DNA of 64,000 nucleotides from Aeromonas bestiarum (GTDB lineage Bacteria; Pseudomonadota; Gammaproteobacteria; Enterobacterales; Aeromonadaceae), in assembly GCF_000819745.1 (NCBI RefSeq), contig NZ_CDDA01000037.1, positions 95,744 through 159,743 on the forward strand. Reading direction: 5' to 3'. The translations under genes were made by a program, and so were the position numbers. Below the pieces are notes generated by a model that worked only from the letters and a program-made list of their open reading frames with translations, ran no database searches and was not told where the DNA came from. The first letter of the stretch is position 1, and every line of letters begins with the position of its first letter. This document shows, one piece after another, positions 8,816-17,953 of this stretch.

Positions 8816-10131
8816 CGGCTGATCTCTCCCTTGACCGGGAAGTGATCGGAGAGGTTGCTGGCGGGCCAGAGGCTGCCATCGCTGGAGCGCGGGATCCAGA
8901 CGCTGTTGAGGTTGTGACTGGCTGCGCCGTACTCCCGGCTCACCACCAGATAGTCGAGATACTCGACGTTGGCGCCGCCGGAGAGGGGCCCGCCGGCGTA
9001 GGGGTTGAGCCTGGGATCGAAGGTGGCCTCGGTGTAGCCGCCATAGCTGGGCTCATGAGCGTTCAGGTTGGCCAGCATGCCGGCGTAGTCGTCGGCAAAC
9101 TTGCGCTTGTTGACGTTGAAGTCGCCGCCGTAGATGACGGTGTCGCTGGTCGGGATCTTGAGGCTGGCGGCCAGGGTGCGCATCTGGCCGAACTGGATCT
9201 GGCGCAGCCGTCTCGCCTCGTCGGTGTCGAAGCTGGCGGTGTGGGTGGCGAACAGGTGCCAGGCCTTGCCCCCCTTGATCACCTCGGCGTACATGACCCC
9301 CTTGTCGGCGAAGCAGTCGGTGCCTGTGCACTGGGGATAGACCAGCTGGGCCTCGCGCACGATTGGGTAGCGGCTGACGATCACTACGCCGCCGTCATGG
9401 ATGTTGACCCCCGGCTTGTCGAGCACCTTGGTCTGATAGGGATACTCTTTCGCCAGCGCCTGCAGGAAGCCCTCGCGGCGGCCATCGAACACCTCCTGCA
9501 GCAGCAAGGCGTCATAACCCTTGAGGTGCTCGGGCAGCAAGGCCAGCCGCTCGCCTATGCTGGCGGCGATCACCGGCAGGGCCCAGACGTTGTAGCTGGC
9601 GACCTTGAGCTTGCTCTCCGCCGGTTCTGGCTGCTCCCGCTTTTGTGGCGGCGTCAGCATATAGTGCAGATCGTCGTAACGGCCGGTGAACTTGGCGGCG
9701 AAGGCCAGCTCCTGCGGGCCCTGGGTGCGATGCAGGGCGCGATCGCTCTGCCAGCCCGAGCTGGCGGTCGGGGTGTCGCCACCGTGCTGCAATGTGGTGT
9801 TCCACCAGGTGCCCTCCATCAGCTGGTTGAGGCGATAGGTGTCGCCCCCGGCCGTGGTGACACGGGTTTCGAACAGATAGCTTTTGCCCGCCTTCACCCC
9901 CTCGTAGCGGTTGAAGCTGAGCACCATGGCGCTCTCCCAGGGGCCCAGCTCCGTTCTGTGCTGGATCCACTGGCTGCCCGCCTGCAACTGGCCGCTACCG
10001 CTCTGGCGGATCTCCAGCTGCAAGGGCTCTGGGCCGTTGTTGGTGAGGTAGACATCGGTATCGGCCAGCGCCTGCAACGGAAACTGGCTGGCCAGCAGCA
10101 GGGCGGCATAACTGAGAGGCTTGTGCATCAT
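8812..10131 (-). CDS. Secreted sphingomyelinase-like phosphodiesterase (EEP superfamily)
   Basis: This 439-residue protein has a clear signal peptide (cleavage after LQALA, about residue 23), an N-terminal beta-rich domain of ~150 residues, and a C-terminal endonuclease/exonuclease/phosphatase catalytic domain. The metal and catalytic motifs of neutral sphingomyelinases are present: SYNVWALP near 178, LLQEVFDG near 209, GGDFNVN near 336 and SDHFPVKGEI near the end. It is probably exported and hydrolyses sphingomyelin or related phospholipids, a candidate hemolysin or phospholipase C. It is first in a two-gene unit with the membrane-anchored helical protein. An inverted repeat lies upstream of the start. 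Confidence 0.85.
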   Translation of the reverse strand: MMHKPLSYAALLLASQFPLQALADTDVYLTNNGPEPLQLEIRQSGSGQLQAGSQWIQHRTELGPWESAMVLSFNRYEGVKAGKSYLFETRVTTAGGDTYRLNQLMEGTWWNTTLQHGGDTPTASSGWQSDRALHRTQGPQELAFAAKFTGRYDDLHYMLTPPQKREQPEPAESKLKVASYNVWALPVIAASIGERLALLPEHLKGYDALLLQEVFDGRREGFLQALAKEYPYQTKVLDKPGVNIHDGGVVIVSRYPIVREAQLVYPQCTGTDCFADKGVMYAEVIKGGKAWHLFATHTASFDTDEARRLRQIQFGQMRTLAASLKIPTSDTVIYGGDFNVNKRKFADDYAGMLANLNAHEPSYGGYTEATFDPRLNPYAGGPLSGGANVEYLDYLVVSREYGAASHNLNSVWIPRSSDGSLWPASNLSDHFPVKGEISR

Positions 10132-10189
10132 TAAGTCCTTTTGGTTGAGGCACGATGGAAAGTGACTGTTATGGCGGGCACAGAGGTCA

Positions 10190-10222
10190 TTTCATTTACA
10201 TTTTTGTTACAAATAAATGAAA
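10190..10222 (-). promoter_or_regulatory. Nested inverted repeats upstream of the phosphodiesterase gene
   Basis: Perfect 9-bp arms TTTCATTTA and TAAATGAAA flank an inner dyad TTTGT-T-ACAAA (10203-10213). They lie 59-91 bases upstream of the start codon in a local AT-rich island, the position expected of a promoter or operator. The binding protein is unknown. Confidence 0.45.
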
Positions 10223-10303
10223 GGCCCCATATGGGGAGAGGGGGCATTGAGGGGAGGGAGCTGTGCCCCGCCCACGTGGAGGGCAGAGCAGGCTTGGCAA
10301 TCA

Positions 10304-10335
10304 GGGGCGCGCGTGCCGGCCGGCATGCGCGCCCT
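10304..10335 (-). terminator. GC-rich hairpin after the chemoreceptor gene
   Basis: A near-perfect 14-15 bp dyad GGGCGCGCGTGCCGG/CCGGCATGCGCGCCC lies 10 bases beyond the chemoreceptor stop codon. The U-tract is weak. Confidence 0.6.
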
Positions 10336-10344
10336 TGTTACGGG

Positions 10345-11904
10345 TCAGTGGCGGAACTGGTTGATCAGGCGGGAGAGGGCATGCAGCCGCTCCACCAGCA
10401 GCGTGATGCCGTCCAGGGCCTGTCTGCTGTTGTCGGCTGTGTGGCTGGCCAGCTGGTGGATCTGGTGGATGCCATGATCCAGGGTGCTGGTGACATCCGC
10501 CTGCTGGCTGACGGCCTGGGCTATCTCGTCGCTGGTGTGGGTGACCTGAGCCAGCATGCGGTTGATCTGGTTGAGCACCTCGGCTGTGGTGCTCACATGC
10601 TGCTGGCAGCGCTCCGAGGTCTGGGCCCCCAGGGTCATGCCATCGGCCAGCTGGCGGGTGGTCTGCTGCAGCGCCTGGATCATCTCGTTGATCTCGCCGG
10701 TGGAGCTGCGGGTCTTCTGGGCCAGCGCCCGTATCTCGTCGGCCACCACAGCAAAGCCGCGCCCCTGCTCACCGGCCCGCGCCGCCTCGATGGCCGCATT
10801 GAGGGAGAGCAGGTTGGTCTGATCGGCGATCTGGCTGATCACCGCCAGGATCCCGCTGATCTTCTGGCTGTCGCCGGTCAGCTGCGCCAGTACCTGATGG
10901 TTGGCGTCTAGCTCCTGATGGAGCTGGTTGACCGATGCCTGGGTGGTCGTCAGCGCCTGCAGCCCCTCGGCCGACACCTGTTGCACCTCGCCCACCAGGG
11001 CATTGGCCTGATGGGCGTTGCTCGCCACGTCGCGAATGGAGTGGCTCAGTTGTGTGATGGCGGCGGCCAGCTGCTCGCTCTGGGCCCGCTGCTGTTGCAG
11101 GTGGATGTCTATGGTCTGGATATTGCCCCTGTCATCCTCGGCGGCCTGCAGTATCTGCTGGTTGGTGTCGGCGCTGCGCCCCACCACCGCCTTGAGCTCG
11201 GCCCGCTTCATGCGCAGGGCCAGCTCGAGAGCCGCCAGTGTGTCTCGCCGTTTGGTGTAGAGCACCTGACAGAGCGGGGTGCCCATCTCCTCGCCAGCCG
11301 TGACGGCCAGCCGGTTGAGCCTCTGTTGCAGCCGGCGGCCGTGGATCATCTGGGCCAGCAGCGCCGCCGCGCCGGGCGCTCCCCACAGGGGATTGCCGGT
11401 GGCGAGGGCCGCCAGCAGGGCGAGCAGGGCCGTGCCGGAGAGGAGCAGGGTGAGCTGGCCCGGCTCCAGGGTGAGCCGGCTGAGCCAGGGCAGCGCCTTG
11501 CCCGCCCGGATGCGGGCGTAGAGCTGCTCCGCCCAGGCGATGTCCTGCTCGCTCGGGCGGGTACGCACCGACTGGTACTCTATGATCTGCCGCTGTTCGT
11601 TGAGAATGGGGGTGACGTAGGCGTTGACCCAGTAGAACTTGCCGCTCTTGGCGCGGTTCTTTACCAGCCCCATCCAGCTTTTGCCCTGTCGCAGTCGTTG
11701 CCACATGTCGGCAAAGGCGGCCTTGGGCATGTCGGGGTGACGCACCAGATTGTGGGGGACCCCCTCCATCTCGTCGGCGTTGTAACCGGCCACCTCGCAG
11801 AAGTGCTGGTTGGCATAGGTGATGTGGCTGGCGGGATCCGTGGTCGAGATCAGTGATAGATGGTCGGGGAAGCGTATCTCCCCCTCCCGTTGGGTTGTTG
11901 TCAT
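10345..11904 (-). CDS. PAS-domain methyl-accepting chemotaxis protein, Aer-like
   Basis: This 519-residue chemoreceptor begins with a cytoplasmic PAS domain (about 10-120) that includes the Aer-like segments [13 protein letters not shown] and [10 protein letters not shown] short hydrophobic region (about 150-190) follows, then a HAMP-less linker and a C-terminal signalling domain with the conserved hairpin [19 protein letters not shown]. There is no periplasmic ligand domain, so it likely senses redox or energy state through a PAS-bound cofactor and signals to CheA/CheW, like E. coli Aer. It is a single gene with no chemotaxis genes nearby. Confidence 0.88.
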   Translation of the reverse strand: MTTTQREGEIRFPDHLSLISTTDPASHITYANQHFCEVAGYNADEMEGVPHNLVRHPDMPKAAFADMWQRLRQGKSWMGLVKNRAKSGKFYWVNAYVTPILNEQRQIIEYQSVRTRPSEQDIAWAEQLYARIRAGKALPWLSRLTLEPGQLTLLLSGTALLALLAALATGNPLWGAPGAAALLAQMIHGRRLQQRLNRLAVTAGEEMGTPLCQVLYTKRRDTLAALELALRMKRAELKAVVGRSADTNQQILQAAEDDRGNIQTIDIHLQQQRAQSEQLAAAITQLSHSIRDVASNAHQANALVGEVQQVSAEGLQALTTTQASVNQLHQELDANHQVLAQLTGDSQKISGILAVISQIADQTNLLSLNAAIEAARAGEQGRGFAVVADEIRALAQKTRSSTGEINEMIQALQQTTRQLADGMTLGAQTSERCQQHVSTTAEVLNQINRMLAQVTHTSDEIAQAVSQQADVTSTLDHGIHQIHQLASHTADNSRQALDGITLLVERLHALSRLINQFRH

Positions 11905-12103
11905 GTGAGCATCCTGAGTGAGCCAAGTAACTGATAGTTTTGTTTTTATTTTTTGTGATGGTTACCGGCCATTTTATGGGGCAAAGATGACGCTATCTTG
12001 GCTTGGGTCAATTAATCGACACGCGAGCCTGGCAAAAAAGTGCAAATAGAAAGTCTATATCGAGCGGGCAGGCCGCAGGCAGGGGGCAGAGGAGGGGAAA
12101 CAA

Positions 12104-12125
12104 GGGCGCCCCGGGCGGGGCGCCC
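12104..12125 (-). terminator. Terminator after the CPBP protease gene
   Basis: GGGCGCCCC/GGGGCGCCC forms a strong hairpin, read on the minus strand into TTGTTT. Confidence 0.65.
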
Positions 12126-12129
12126 GGGA

Positions 12130-12960
12130 TCAGCGGCTGGCCAGGGGGTAGGTAAAGAGGGCCAGATGGGCGAAGTTGAACAGGAAGTGGATCGCGATGG
12201 CGACGCTCAGGCGACCACTGAACTGGAACGCCAGGCCGTAGCAGGCGCCCGCTAGGGCGGCAAACAGCATCAGCAGCGGGCCGCCGGCCAGGTGGGCTGC
12301 GCCGAACAGCAGGCTGGCCACCAGGATGCCGAGCCAGAGCCGGCTGCGGGCGGCCACCCCCTGCTGGATGAAGCCGCGAAACAGCGCCTCTTCCGCCACG
12401 CAGGTGAACAGCAGGTTGTTGAGGGCAAACAGCCACCACCAGTGGGGCAGGCCAGCTTCGGGCTTGAGGGCCCCCAGCTGCCAGGCGGTGATCAGCAGGG
12501 CCGCCAGCGGCAACAGCAGCAGGGCCAGCGCTCGCCAGCGGATCGCACCGCCCTGGCCGAGCAAGGCGGGCCAGGCCAGCAGCAGGCCGAAGAAGACCAG
12601 CGGCTTGTCCAGATTGAGGTACATGTTGAAGGGCACGCTGGCGGGGCCGGCCTGCACCTGATCCAGCACCTTCAGATTGCTGAAGCCGGGGATGAGGTGC
12701 AGCATCAGCGCTATGGCCCACAGCAGCATCAGGGTCAGGGCGGCGCCACGCCAGGGCTGGGGCAGGCTGGGGGTGCGCCAGGCCAGCAACAGGCCCGCCA
12801 GCGTGATCAGCAGGGCGAAGGGGCTGAGATGGTTGAGGTAGAGGGCGGCCAGCAGGGCGACCCCCAGCAGGATCAGGCCGGGCAGGCGTTGCCGGGCCAG
12901 ACAGAGCAAGACGGCCAGCGCCAGTGCTCCCCAGATGAGCGAATCAGGTAGAGGTAACAT
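12130..12960 (-). CDS. CPBP-family intramembrane metalloprotease
   Basis: This 276-residue polytopic membrane protein has about eight hydrophobic segments. It carries the glutamate motif EEALFRG (near 190), followed by histidine-bearing helices HLAGG (near 223) and HFLFNFAH (near 261), the metal-binding signature of the CAAX/CPBP (Abi) protease family. Family members process prenylated proteins in eukaryotes; in bacteria they act in bacteriocin immunity or membrane-protein processing. I chose the ATG at 12960 because GGAG lies 6 bases upstream; a 13-codon longer frame has no ribosome site. No neighbour indicates a substrate. Confidence 0.82.
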   Translation of the reverse strand: MLPLPDSLIWGALALAVLLCLARQRLPGLILLGVALLAALYLNHLSPFALLITLAGLLLAWRTPSLPQPWRGAALTLMLLWAIALMLHLIPGFSNLKVLDQVQAGPASVPFNMYLNLDKPLVFFGLLLAWPALLGQGGAIRWRALALLLLPLAALLITAWQLGALKPEAGLPHWWWLFALNNLLFTCVAEEALFRGFIQQGVAARSRLWLGILVASLLFGAAHLAGGPLLMLFAALAGACYGLAFQFSGRLSVAIAIHFLFNFAHLALFTYPLASR

Positions 12961-13077
12961 TGAGTCTCCAAGGCCGATAAAAGTCCCGCACCTTAACAAG
13001 TCGTCACATCATGACACAAGGCTTAATAGGCTGGTCGGATCCCTGCAAGGGCGAGTCCGCGGCGGGGCGCCGCCATG

Positions 13078-13106
13078 AAAAAGCCGGAGCTGAGGCTCCG
13101 GCTTTT
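13078..13106. terminator. Bidirectional terminator
   Basis: The stem AGCCGGAGC/GGCTCCGGCT is flanked by As on the left and Ts on the right. It lies downstream of the small minus-strand gene at 13168-13467. Confidence 0.8.
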
Positions 13107-13167
13107 CTGATACGGCATTGCCAGGTTTGGGGCGTTTTCGCGGCCCGCCCCGGCAATCACCCGGGAT

Positions 13168-13467
13168 TTATCGACCGGATTCGGCGATGACGCGGGCTAT
13201 GATGTCGGCACGCTTGGTGGCTTCCAGCTCGCCCAGGGCGATGAGGCCGGCCTTGAAGATGACGTTCTTCGGCAGGCTGACGTCGTCCAGGGTGGTGATG
13301 GCTTCGACGTGCAGGCCGTTCAGACGGCTGGCATCGCGCGGGCTCAGGTTGACCTGAGTGTTCATCACCTGCTTGCCTTTCTTCTTGGCAGGCACGGCCT
13401 GTTTGGTCTGGTCCTGCTCGTCTTCCGGCTGTTCTGGTTGTTCGCCGTCAAAATCGTAAATAGACAT
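13168..13467 (-). CDS. Small conserved protein of unknown function, possibly ribbon-helix-helix
   Basis: This 99-residue protein has an acidic, Glu/Gln/Pro-rich N-terminal third, a KKKGK basic patch, then a compact domain beginning QVNLSPRDASRLNGL. A beta-strand followed by two predicted helices resembles ribbon-helix-helix DNA-binding proteins, but this is a shape argument only. I use the ATG at 13467, which has AGGA 6 bases upstream; the frame is open for 41 codons further upstream without support. It lies 50 bases downstream of the YacL-like gene in the same direction, so they may be co-transcribed. Confidence 0.6.
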   Translation of the reverse strand: MSIYDFDGEQPEQPEDEQDQTKQAVPAKKKGKQVMNTQVNLSPRDASRLNGLHVEAITTLDDVSLPKNVIFKAGLIALGELEATKRADIIARVIAESGR

Positions 13468-13517
13468 AGTCAATCCTGTTGGGTTGCAAGGGGCATGCTC
13501 GCCCGAAATGTGGGTAT

Positions 13518-13892
13518 TCAGCCCATATCCTCGTTGCGGATAAAGGCGCGCCAGGAGCCGAGCACCTGGGCAAAGTCTTCCAGTCCGCACATGGCCAGCT
13601 GCTCATCATCGTAGTAGGCGAGATCGTCGAGATCCTCATCCAGCTCGATATTGAGGACGTTGGCTTTCACCTCGGCCTCCTCATGGGTGAGCAGCAGTGA
13701 ATAGTCACCGCCGTGCAGCAGGTATTCAGTGCGGGTGCGATTGGACAGCTGGTCGATGATGGAGAAGAGCTCGTCGAGCTTCTCCTCATCCTTGCCAACT
13801 TCATCGATCAACCACTGACCGATGGCCTCATGGCCCATGGAGAACCGAGCGCGATAGCCACCGAACGGGTCGCGGCGAAATTCATAGTCCAT
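13518..13892 (-). CDS. yacL: YacL/UPF0231 family protein
   Basis: This 124-residue acidic protein opens with MDYEFRRDPFGG and contains SMGHEA, YYDDEQLAMCGLEDF and other segments that match the E. coli YacL (UPF0231) pattern. Its biochemical role is unknown. The start at 13892 gives the conserved MDYEF N-terminus; an upstream extension of 21 codons is not conserved-looking. It lies upstream of the small gene at 13168-13467 and is divergent from the CdaR-type regulator gene. Confidence 0.85.
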   Translation of the reverse strand: MDYEFRRDPFGGYRARFSMGHEAIGQWLIDEVGKDEEKLDELFSIIDQLSNRTRTEYLLHGGDYSLLLTHEEAEVKANVLNIELDEDLDDLAYYDDEQLAMCGLEDFAQVLGSWRAFIRNEDMG

Positions 13893-14100
13893 AGCGGAGT
13901 CCATATCGGAAGGATGAAGCCACCACGCCACACAGCGGCATAACGCCAGATCCATGATCCATGGTGGGGCACATATAGCGTAAAGTGACCTATTCTAGCG
14001 ATCCCTCCCGCGCTTGTCTTGATGATGTGGGATCTTTGCACGTCGGCCCCTGTGATTGTGGGCCACCAGGCGTCATGCCAGCTTGTTGTCCGGAGATGTT

Positions 14101-15216
14101 ATGCAGCTAAACGATACCCTGGCCCGTCAGATAGTGAGCCGGGCGATGAAGATATTGTCGTTCTCGGTCAACGTGATGGATGAACACGGTTTGATCATCG
14201 CCTCCGGCAATCCCGAGCGCCTCCATCAGCGCCACGAAGGGGCCGTGCTGGCGCTGACCGAGAACCGGGTGGTGGAGATAAGCGAGGCGACCGCCCAGCA
14301 GCTCAAGGGGGTGCGTCCCGGCATCAATTTGCCCATTGCCTATCAGGGGGAACTGCTCGGGGTCATAGGCATCTCGGGTGATCCGGACATCGTTCGTGCT
14401 TACGCCGAGCTGGTGCGGATGACGGCCGAACTCATTCTGGAGCAGGCGGCGCTCACCGAGCAGTTGCAGTGGGACAAGCGCCACAAGGAGGAGCTGGTAT
14501 TGCAGCTCATTCGCGGTGAGGGGCGGGTCGATCAGCTGCAACAGGCGGCCCGTTTCCTCGAGCTGGATCTGGACCAGCCTCGGGTGGTGGCCGTGCTAGC
14601 GCTGGAGGAGGCGGATCCCGCCCGCCTGCGGGAGCTGGTGCATCTGCTGGAAAATCCGGAGCGGGACAATCTGGTGGCCATCAACGGCCTCGACGAGATA
14701 GTGGTGCTCAAACCGGCCCAACTGAGCGAGGGTGTCTGGCAATCGGAGCAGGAGCGCAGCCGCATCAAGCAGTTGCTGGCCCGCATTCCCCACTTCAAGG
14801 TACGGATTGGGGTGGGTGATTACTTCGGCGGCATAGATGGTCTGGCACGCTCCTACCAGACGGCGCGGGATACTCTGCGCCGGGGCATGCGGCAGGCTCC
14901 GCGCAAGCAGGTCTACTTCTTCGAGGATTACCGGTTGCCGGTACTGCTCGGCAGTCTGGCGGACTCCTGGCAGGCGGATCAGCTGCGGGCCCCCTTGCTC
15001 AAGCTGGCGCAGGAGGACACAAAAGGAACGCTGCAAAAGACGCTGCGCCAATATTTCTTGCAGGATTGTGATCTGCATCCCTGTGCCGAAGCCCTGTTCA
15101 TTCACCCCAATACCCTGCGCTATCGGCTGACCCGGATCGAGCAGATAACCGGTTTGAATTTCAACAAGTTAGACGACAAGTTCCTGCTCTACCTCGGGCT
15201 CAATCTCGACAGCTGA
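14101..15216 (+). CDS. cdaR: CdaR-family sugar-diacid/glycerate regulator
   Basis: This 371-residue transcription factor has an N-terminal putative sugar-acid recognition domain (about 1-135, with LPIAYQGELLGVIGISG) and a C-terminal PucR-type helix-turn-helix (LRYRLTRIEQITG near 340). In E. coli, CdaR activates galactarate, glucarate and glycerate genes in response to glycerate. The immediately downstream permease and glycerate kinase make the same role likely here. The ATG at 14101 gives the family N-terminus MQLNDTLA. A paired set of palindromes follows the gene. Confidence 0.88.
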   Translation: MQLNDTLARQIVSRAMKILSFSVNVMDEHGLIIASGNPERLHQRHEGAVLALTENRVVEISEATAQQLKGVRPGINLPIAYQGELLGVIGISGDPDIVRAYAELVRMTAELILEQAALTEQLQWDKRHKEELVLQLIRGEGRVDQLQQAARFLELDLDQPRVVAVLALEEADPARLRELVHLLENPERDNLVAINGLDEIVVLKPAQLSEGVWQSEQERSRIKQLLARIPHFKVRIGVGDYFGGIDGLARSYQTARDTLRRGMRQAPRKQVYFFEDYRLPVLLGSLADSWQADQLRAPLLKLAQEDTKGTLQKTLRQYFLQDCDLHPCAEALFIHPNTLRYRLTRIEQITGLNFNKLDDKFLLYLGLNLDS

Positions 15217-15252
15217 TTTGTTGTAACGAACAAAAAACCTCTCTTTAAAGAG
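15217..15252 (+). promoter_or_regulatory. Two palindromes upstream of the glycerate permease gene
   Basis: TTTGTTGTAACGAACAAA (15217-15234) is a dyad with 6-base arms, and CTCTTTAAAGAG (15241-15252) is a perfect palindrome. Both lie in the 119-base gap before the permease start, the natural site for CdaR-type control. Assignment to CdaR is inference. Confidence 0.4.
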
Positions 15253-15335
15253 ACCTTATTTGGCTTTTCAGCCAACGCATTCCGATCCCGGATCACCATA
15301 ATGGCCACCACTCACTCCCATTCAAGGTGCCCGTC

Positions 15336-16598
15336 ATGATCCCTGTATCCGCGCTCGGCGCTCTCGCCGCGCTCTCCATCGCCATCTTCCTCATTCTGAA
15401 GAAGGTGCCGCCCGCCTACGGCATGATAGTCGGCGCCCTGGCCGGTGGCCTGATCGGCGGGGCCGATCTGACCCAGACGGTCGCCCTGATGATAGGTGGC
15501 GCCCAGGGGATCACCACGGCGGTGATGCGGATCCTGGCGGCCGGTGTGCTGGCGGGCGTGCTGATCGAATCGGGCGCGGCCACCACCATAGCCGAGACCA
15601 TAGTCAAGAAGCTGGGCGAGACCCGCGCCCTGCTGGCGCTGGCGCTCGCCACCCTGATCCTGACTGCGGTCGGCGTCTTCGTGGACGTGGCCGTTATCAC
15701 GGTTGCCCCCATAGCGCTGGCCATAGCGCGCCGTGCCGACCTCTCCAAGGCGGCCATACTGCTGGCCATGATAGGCGGCGGCAAGGCGGGCAACGTCATG
15801 TCCCCCAACCCGAACGCCATAGCCGCGGCCGATGCCTTCCACCTGCCGCTCACCTCCGTCATGGCGGCCGGCATCATACCTGGCCTGTTCGGGCTGGTGA
15901 TGGCCTACTGGCTGGCCAAGCGTCTGAACAACAAGGGCAGCAAGGTCGCGGCCGACGAGGTGGTGAGCTTCAGTGGCAGCAAGCTGCCTGGCTTTGCCGC
16001 CGCCATCAGTGCGCCCCTGGTTGCCATACTGCTGCTGGCCCTGCGTCCGCTGGCCGGTATAGTGGTGGATCCGCTCATCGCCCTGCCCCTTGGCGGCCTG
16101 GTCGGGGCCCTTATGATGGGCAAGTTCAGCAAGGTGAACCAGTTCGCGGTCTCGGGTCTGGCCCGCATGGCGCCGGTGGCCATCATGCTGCTGGGTACAG
16201 GTACCTTGGCGGGCATAATCGCCAACTCGGGCCTGAAGGATGTGCTGATCAGCGGCTTGACCGCCTCCGGTCTGCCCTCCTACCTGCTGGCCCCCATCTC
16301 GGGTGCCCTGATGTCGCTGGCGACCGCCTCGACCACGGCCGGGACTGTGGTGGCTTCCAACGTGTTCAGTTCCACCCTGATTGAGCTGGGCATCAGCAGT
16401 CTGGCGGGGGCCGCCATGATCCATGCCGGTGCTACCGTGTTTGACCACATGCCCCACGGCTCCTTCTTCCATGCCACCGGTGGCAGCGTCCACATGGGCG
16501 TGGGGGAGCGCCTCAAGCTCATCCCTTATGAAACAGCCGTCGGTCTGACCATAGCAGCCGTCTCCACCCTGATGTTTGGCGTGTTTGGTCTCGCCTGA
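15336..16598 (+). CDS. GntP-family permease, probable glycerate transporter
   Basis: This 420-residue inner-membrane protein has about twelve hydrophobic helices and GntP-like segments such as GGGKAGNVMSPNPNAIA and the late DHMPHGSFFHATGGSVHM. The GntP family imports gluconate and related sugar acids by proton symport. Glycerate kinase follows after nine bases and a CdaR-type regulator precedes it, so glycerate is the best substrate guess. The ATG at 15336 has AAGG 8 bases upstream; a GTG three codons earlier lies within that site. Confidence 0.85.
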   Translation: MIPVSALGALAALSIAIFLILKKVPPAYGMIVGALAGGLIGGADLTQTVALMIGGAQGITTAVMRILAAGVLAGVLIESGAATTIAETIVKKLGETRALLALALATLILTAVGVFVDVAVITVAPIALAIARRADLSKAAILLAMIGGGKAGNVMSPNPNAIAAADAFHLPLTSVMAAGIIPGLFGLVMAYWLAKRLNNKGSKVAADEVVSFSGSKLPGFAAAISAPLVAILLLALRPLAGIVVDPLIALPLGGLVGALMMGKFSKVNQFAVSGLARMAPVAIMLLGTGTLAGIIANSGLKDVLISGLTASGLPSYLLAPISGALMSLATASTTAGTVVASNVFSSTLIELGISSLAGAAMIHAGATVFDHMPHGSFFHATGGSVHMGVGERLKLIPYETAVGLTIAAVSTLMFGVFGLA

Positions 16599-16607
16599 GG
16601 AACTGAT

Positions 16608-17741
16608 ATGAAAATTGTTATCGCACCGGATTCATTCAAGGAGAGCCTGAGCGCCATGGCGGTGGCTGATGCCATCGAGGCGGGTTTCAAGCAGGTGTTG
16701 CCAGAGGCCACCTACATCAAGTTGCCCATGGCCGATGGCGGCGAGGGCACAGTGCAATCCCTGGTGGATGCCACGGGCGGCAGCATACTGCCGTTTTATG
16801 TGACAGCGCCGCTCGGCAACCAGGTGCAGGGCTTCGTCGGCCTGCTGGGGGATGGCGAGCGCGCCGTCATCGAGATGGCGGCGGCCTCCGGCCTGCACCT
16901 AGTGCCCCCCGAGCTGCGCAATCCGCTGCACACCTCCAGCTTCGGTACCGGCGAGCTGATCCTGGCAGCCCTCGACATGGGCGTGAAACACCTGATCCTC
17001 GGCATAGGCGGCAGTGCCACCAACGATGGCGGTGCCGGCATGATCCAGGCGCTCGGCGGCAAGCTGCTGAGAAGTGATGGCACCCCCATAGCATCGGGCG
17101 GCGCCGGGCTGGCGGAGCTGGCCACCATAGATCTGAGCGGGCTGGACTCCAGATTGGCCAGGACCACCATAGAGGTGGCATGTGATGTGGACAATCCGCT
17201 GTGCGGGCCGAAAGGCGCCTCCGCCGTGTTTGGCCCGCAGAAGGGGGCCAACGCCGACATGGTGGCCCAGCTGGATGCCAACCTCTCCCACTACGCCGAC
17301 CGCATCGAGCATTCCCTCGGCTGCCAGGTGAAGGCGATCCCGGGGGCCGGCGCCGCCGGTGGCATGGGCGCGGCCCTGGTGGGCCTGCTCGGTGCCGAGC
17401 TCAAGCCCGGCATCCAGATCGTCATAGCGGCGCTGAAACTGGCCGAGGCGGTGGCCGATGCGGATCTGGTCATTACCGGTGAAGGTCGTATCGACAGCCA
17501 GACCATTTATGGCAAGACGCCAATCGGTGTCGCACGCTGTGCCAAGCAGTTTGGCAAGCCGGTGATAGGTATTTCGGGTTGCCTCACCGACGATTACGGT
17601 GTGGTGCACGAACACGGACTGGATGCGGTGTTCGCCGTGGTCAACCGCGCCATGTCCCTGCCGGAGGCGTTGGCCACCGCCACCACCAACCTGCAGCTCA
17701 CGGCCCGCAACGTGGCCGCGCTCTATATGCTGCGCAGTTAA
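16608..17741 (+). CDS. garK: Glycerate kinase (GarK/GlxK family)
   Basis: This 377-residue enzyme phosphorylates D-glycerate to 2-phosphoglycerate with ATP, feeding glycolysis. The N-terminus MKIVIAPDSFKESLSA and the segment KLPMADGGEGTVQ are hallmark motifs of the GarK/GlxK family, and GIGGSATNDGGAGM forms a nucleotide-binding glycine-rich loop. Length is normal. It is co-transcribed with the permease (9-base gap) and ends at a terminator, closing a regulator-transporter-kinase unit. I cannot separate garK from glxK by sequence alone. Confidence 0.93.
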   Translation: MKIVIAPDSFKESLSAMAVADAIEAGFKQVLPEATYIKLPMADGGEGTVQSLVDATGGSILPFYVTAPLGNQVQGFVGLLGDGERAVIEMAAASGLHLVPPELRNPLHTSSFGTGELILAALDMGVKHLILGIGGSATNDGGAGMIQALGGKLLRSDGTPIASGGAGLAELATIDLSGLDSRLARTTIEVACDVDNPLCGPKGASAVFGPQKGANADMVAQLDANLSHYADRIEHSLGCQVKAIPGAGAAGGMGAALVGLLGAELKPGIQIVIAALKLAEAVADADLVITGEGRIDSQTIYGKTPIGVARCAKQFGKPVIGISGCLTDDYGVVHEHGLDAVFAVVNRAMSLPEALATATTNLQLTARNVAALYMLRS

Positions 17742-17832
17742 TCCTTTTCTGGCTGGTGCCTGGCACCGGCCAAACCCTGCCCCGTGTCGCGGTGATGACC
17801 GGCATCCACTGCCGGTCTGCCCGAAACACCTT

Positions 17833-17856
17833 GCCGATCTGTCGATCGGCTTTTTT
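17833..17856 (+). terminator. Terminator after glycerate kinase
   Basis: GCCGATC/GATCGGC hairpin followed by six Ts. Confidence 0.8.
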
Positions 17857-17953
17857 CATTATCCTGCTGTATCCCCACCACTTTTCTGCGGTTTCTGTGT
17901 TCCGGTTGCGCACTTTGCGGCATAGTGATCCCCCATAGTACAAGGAGCAACCC

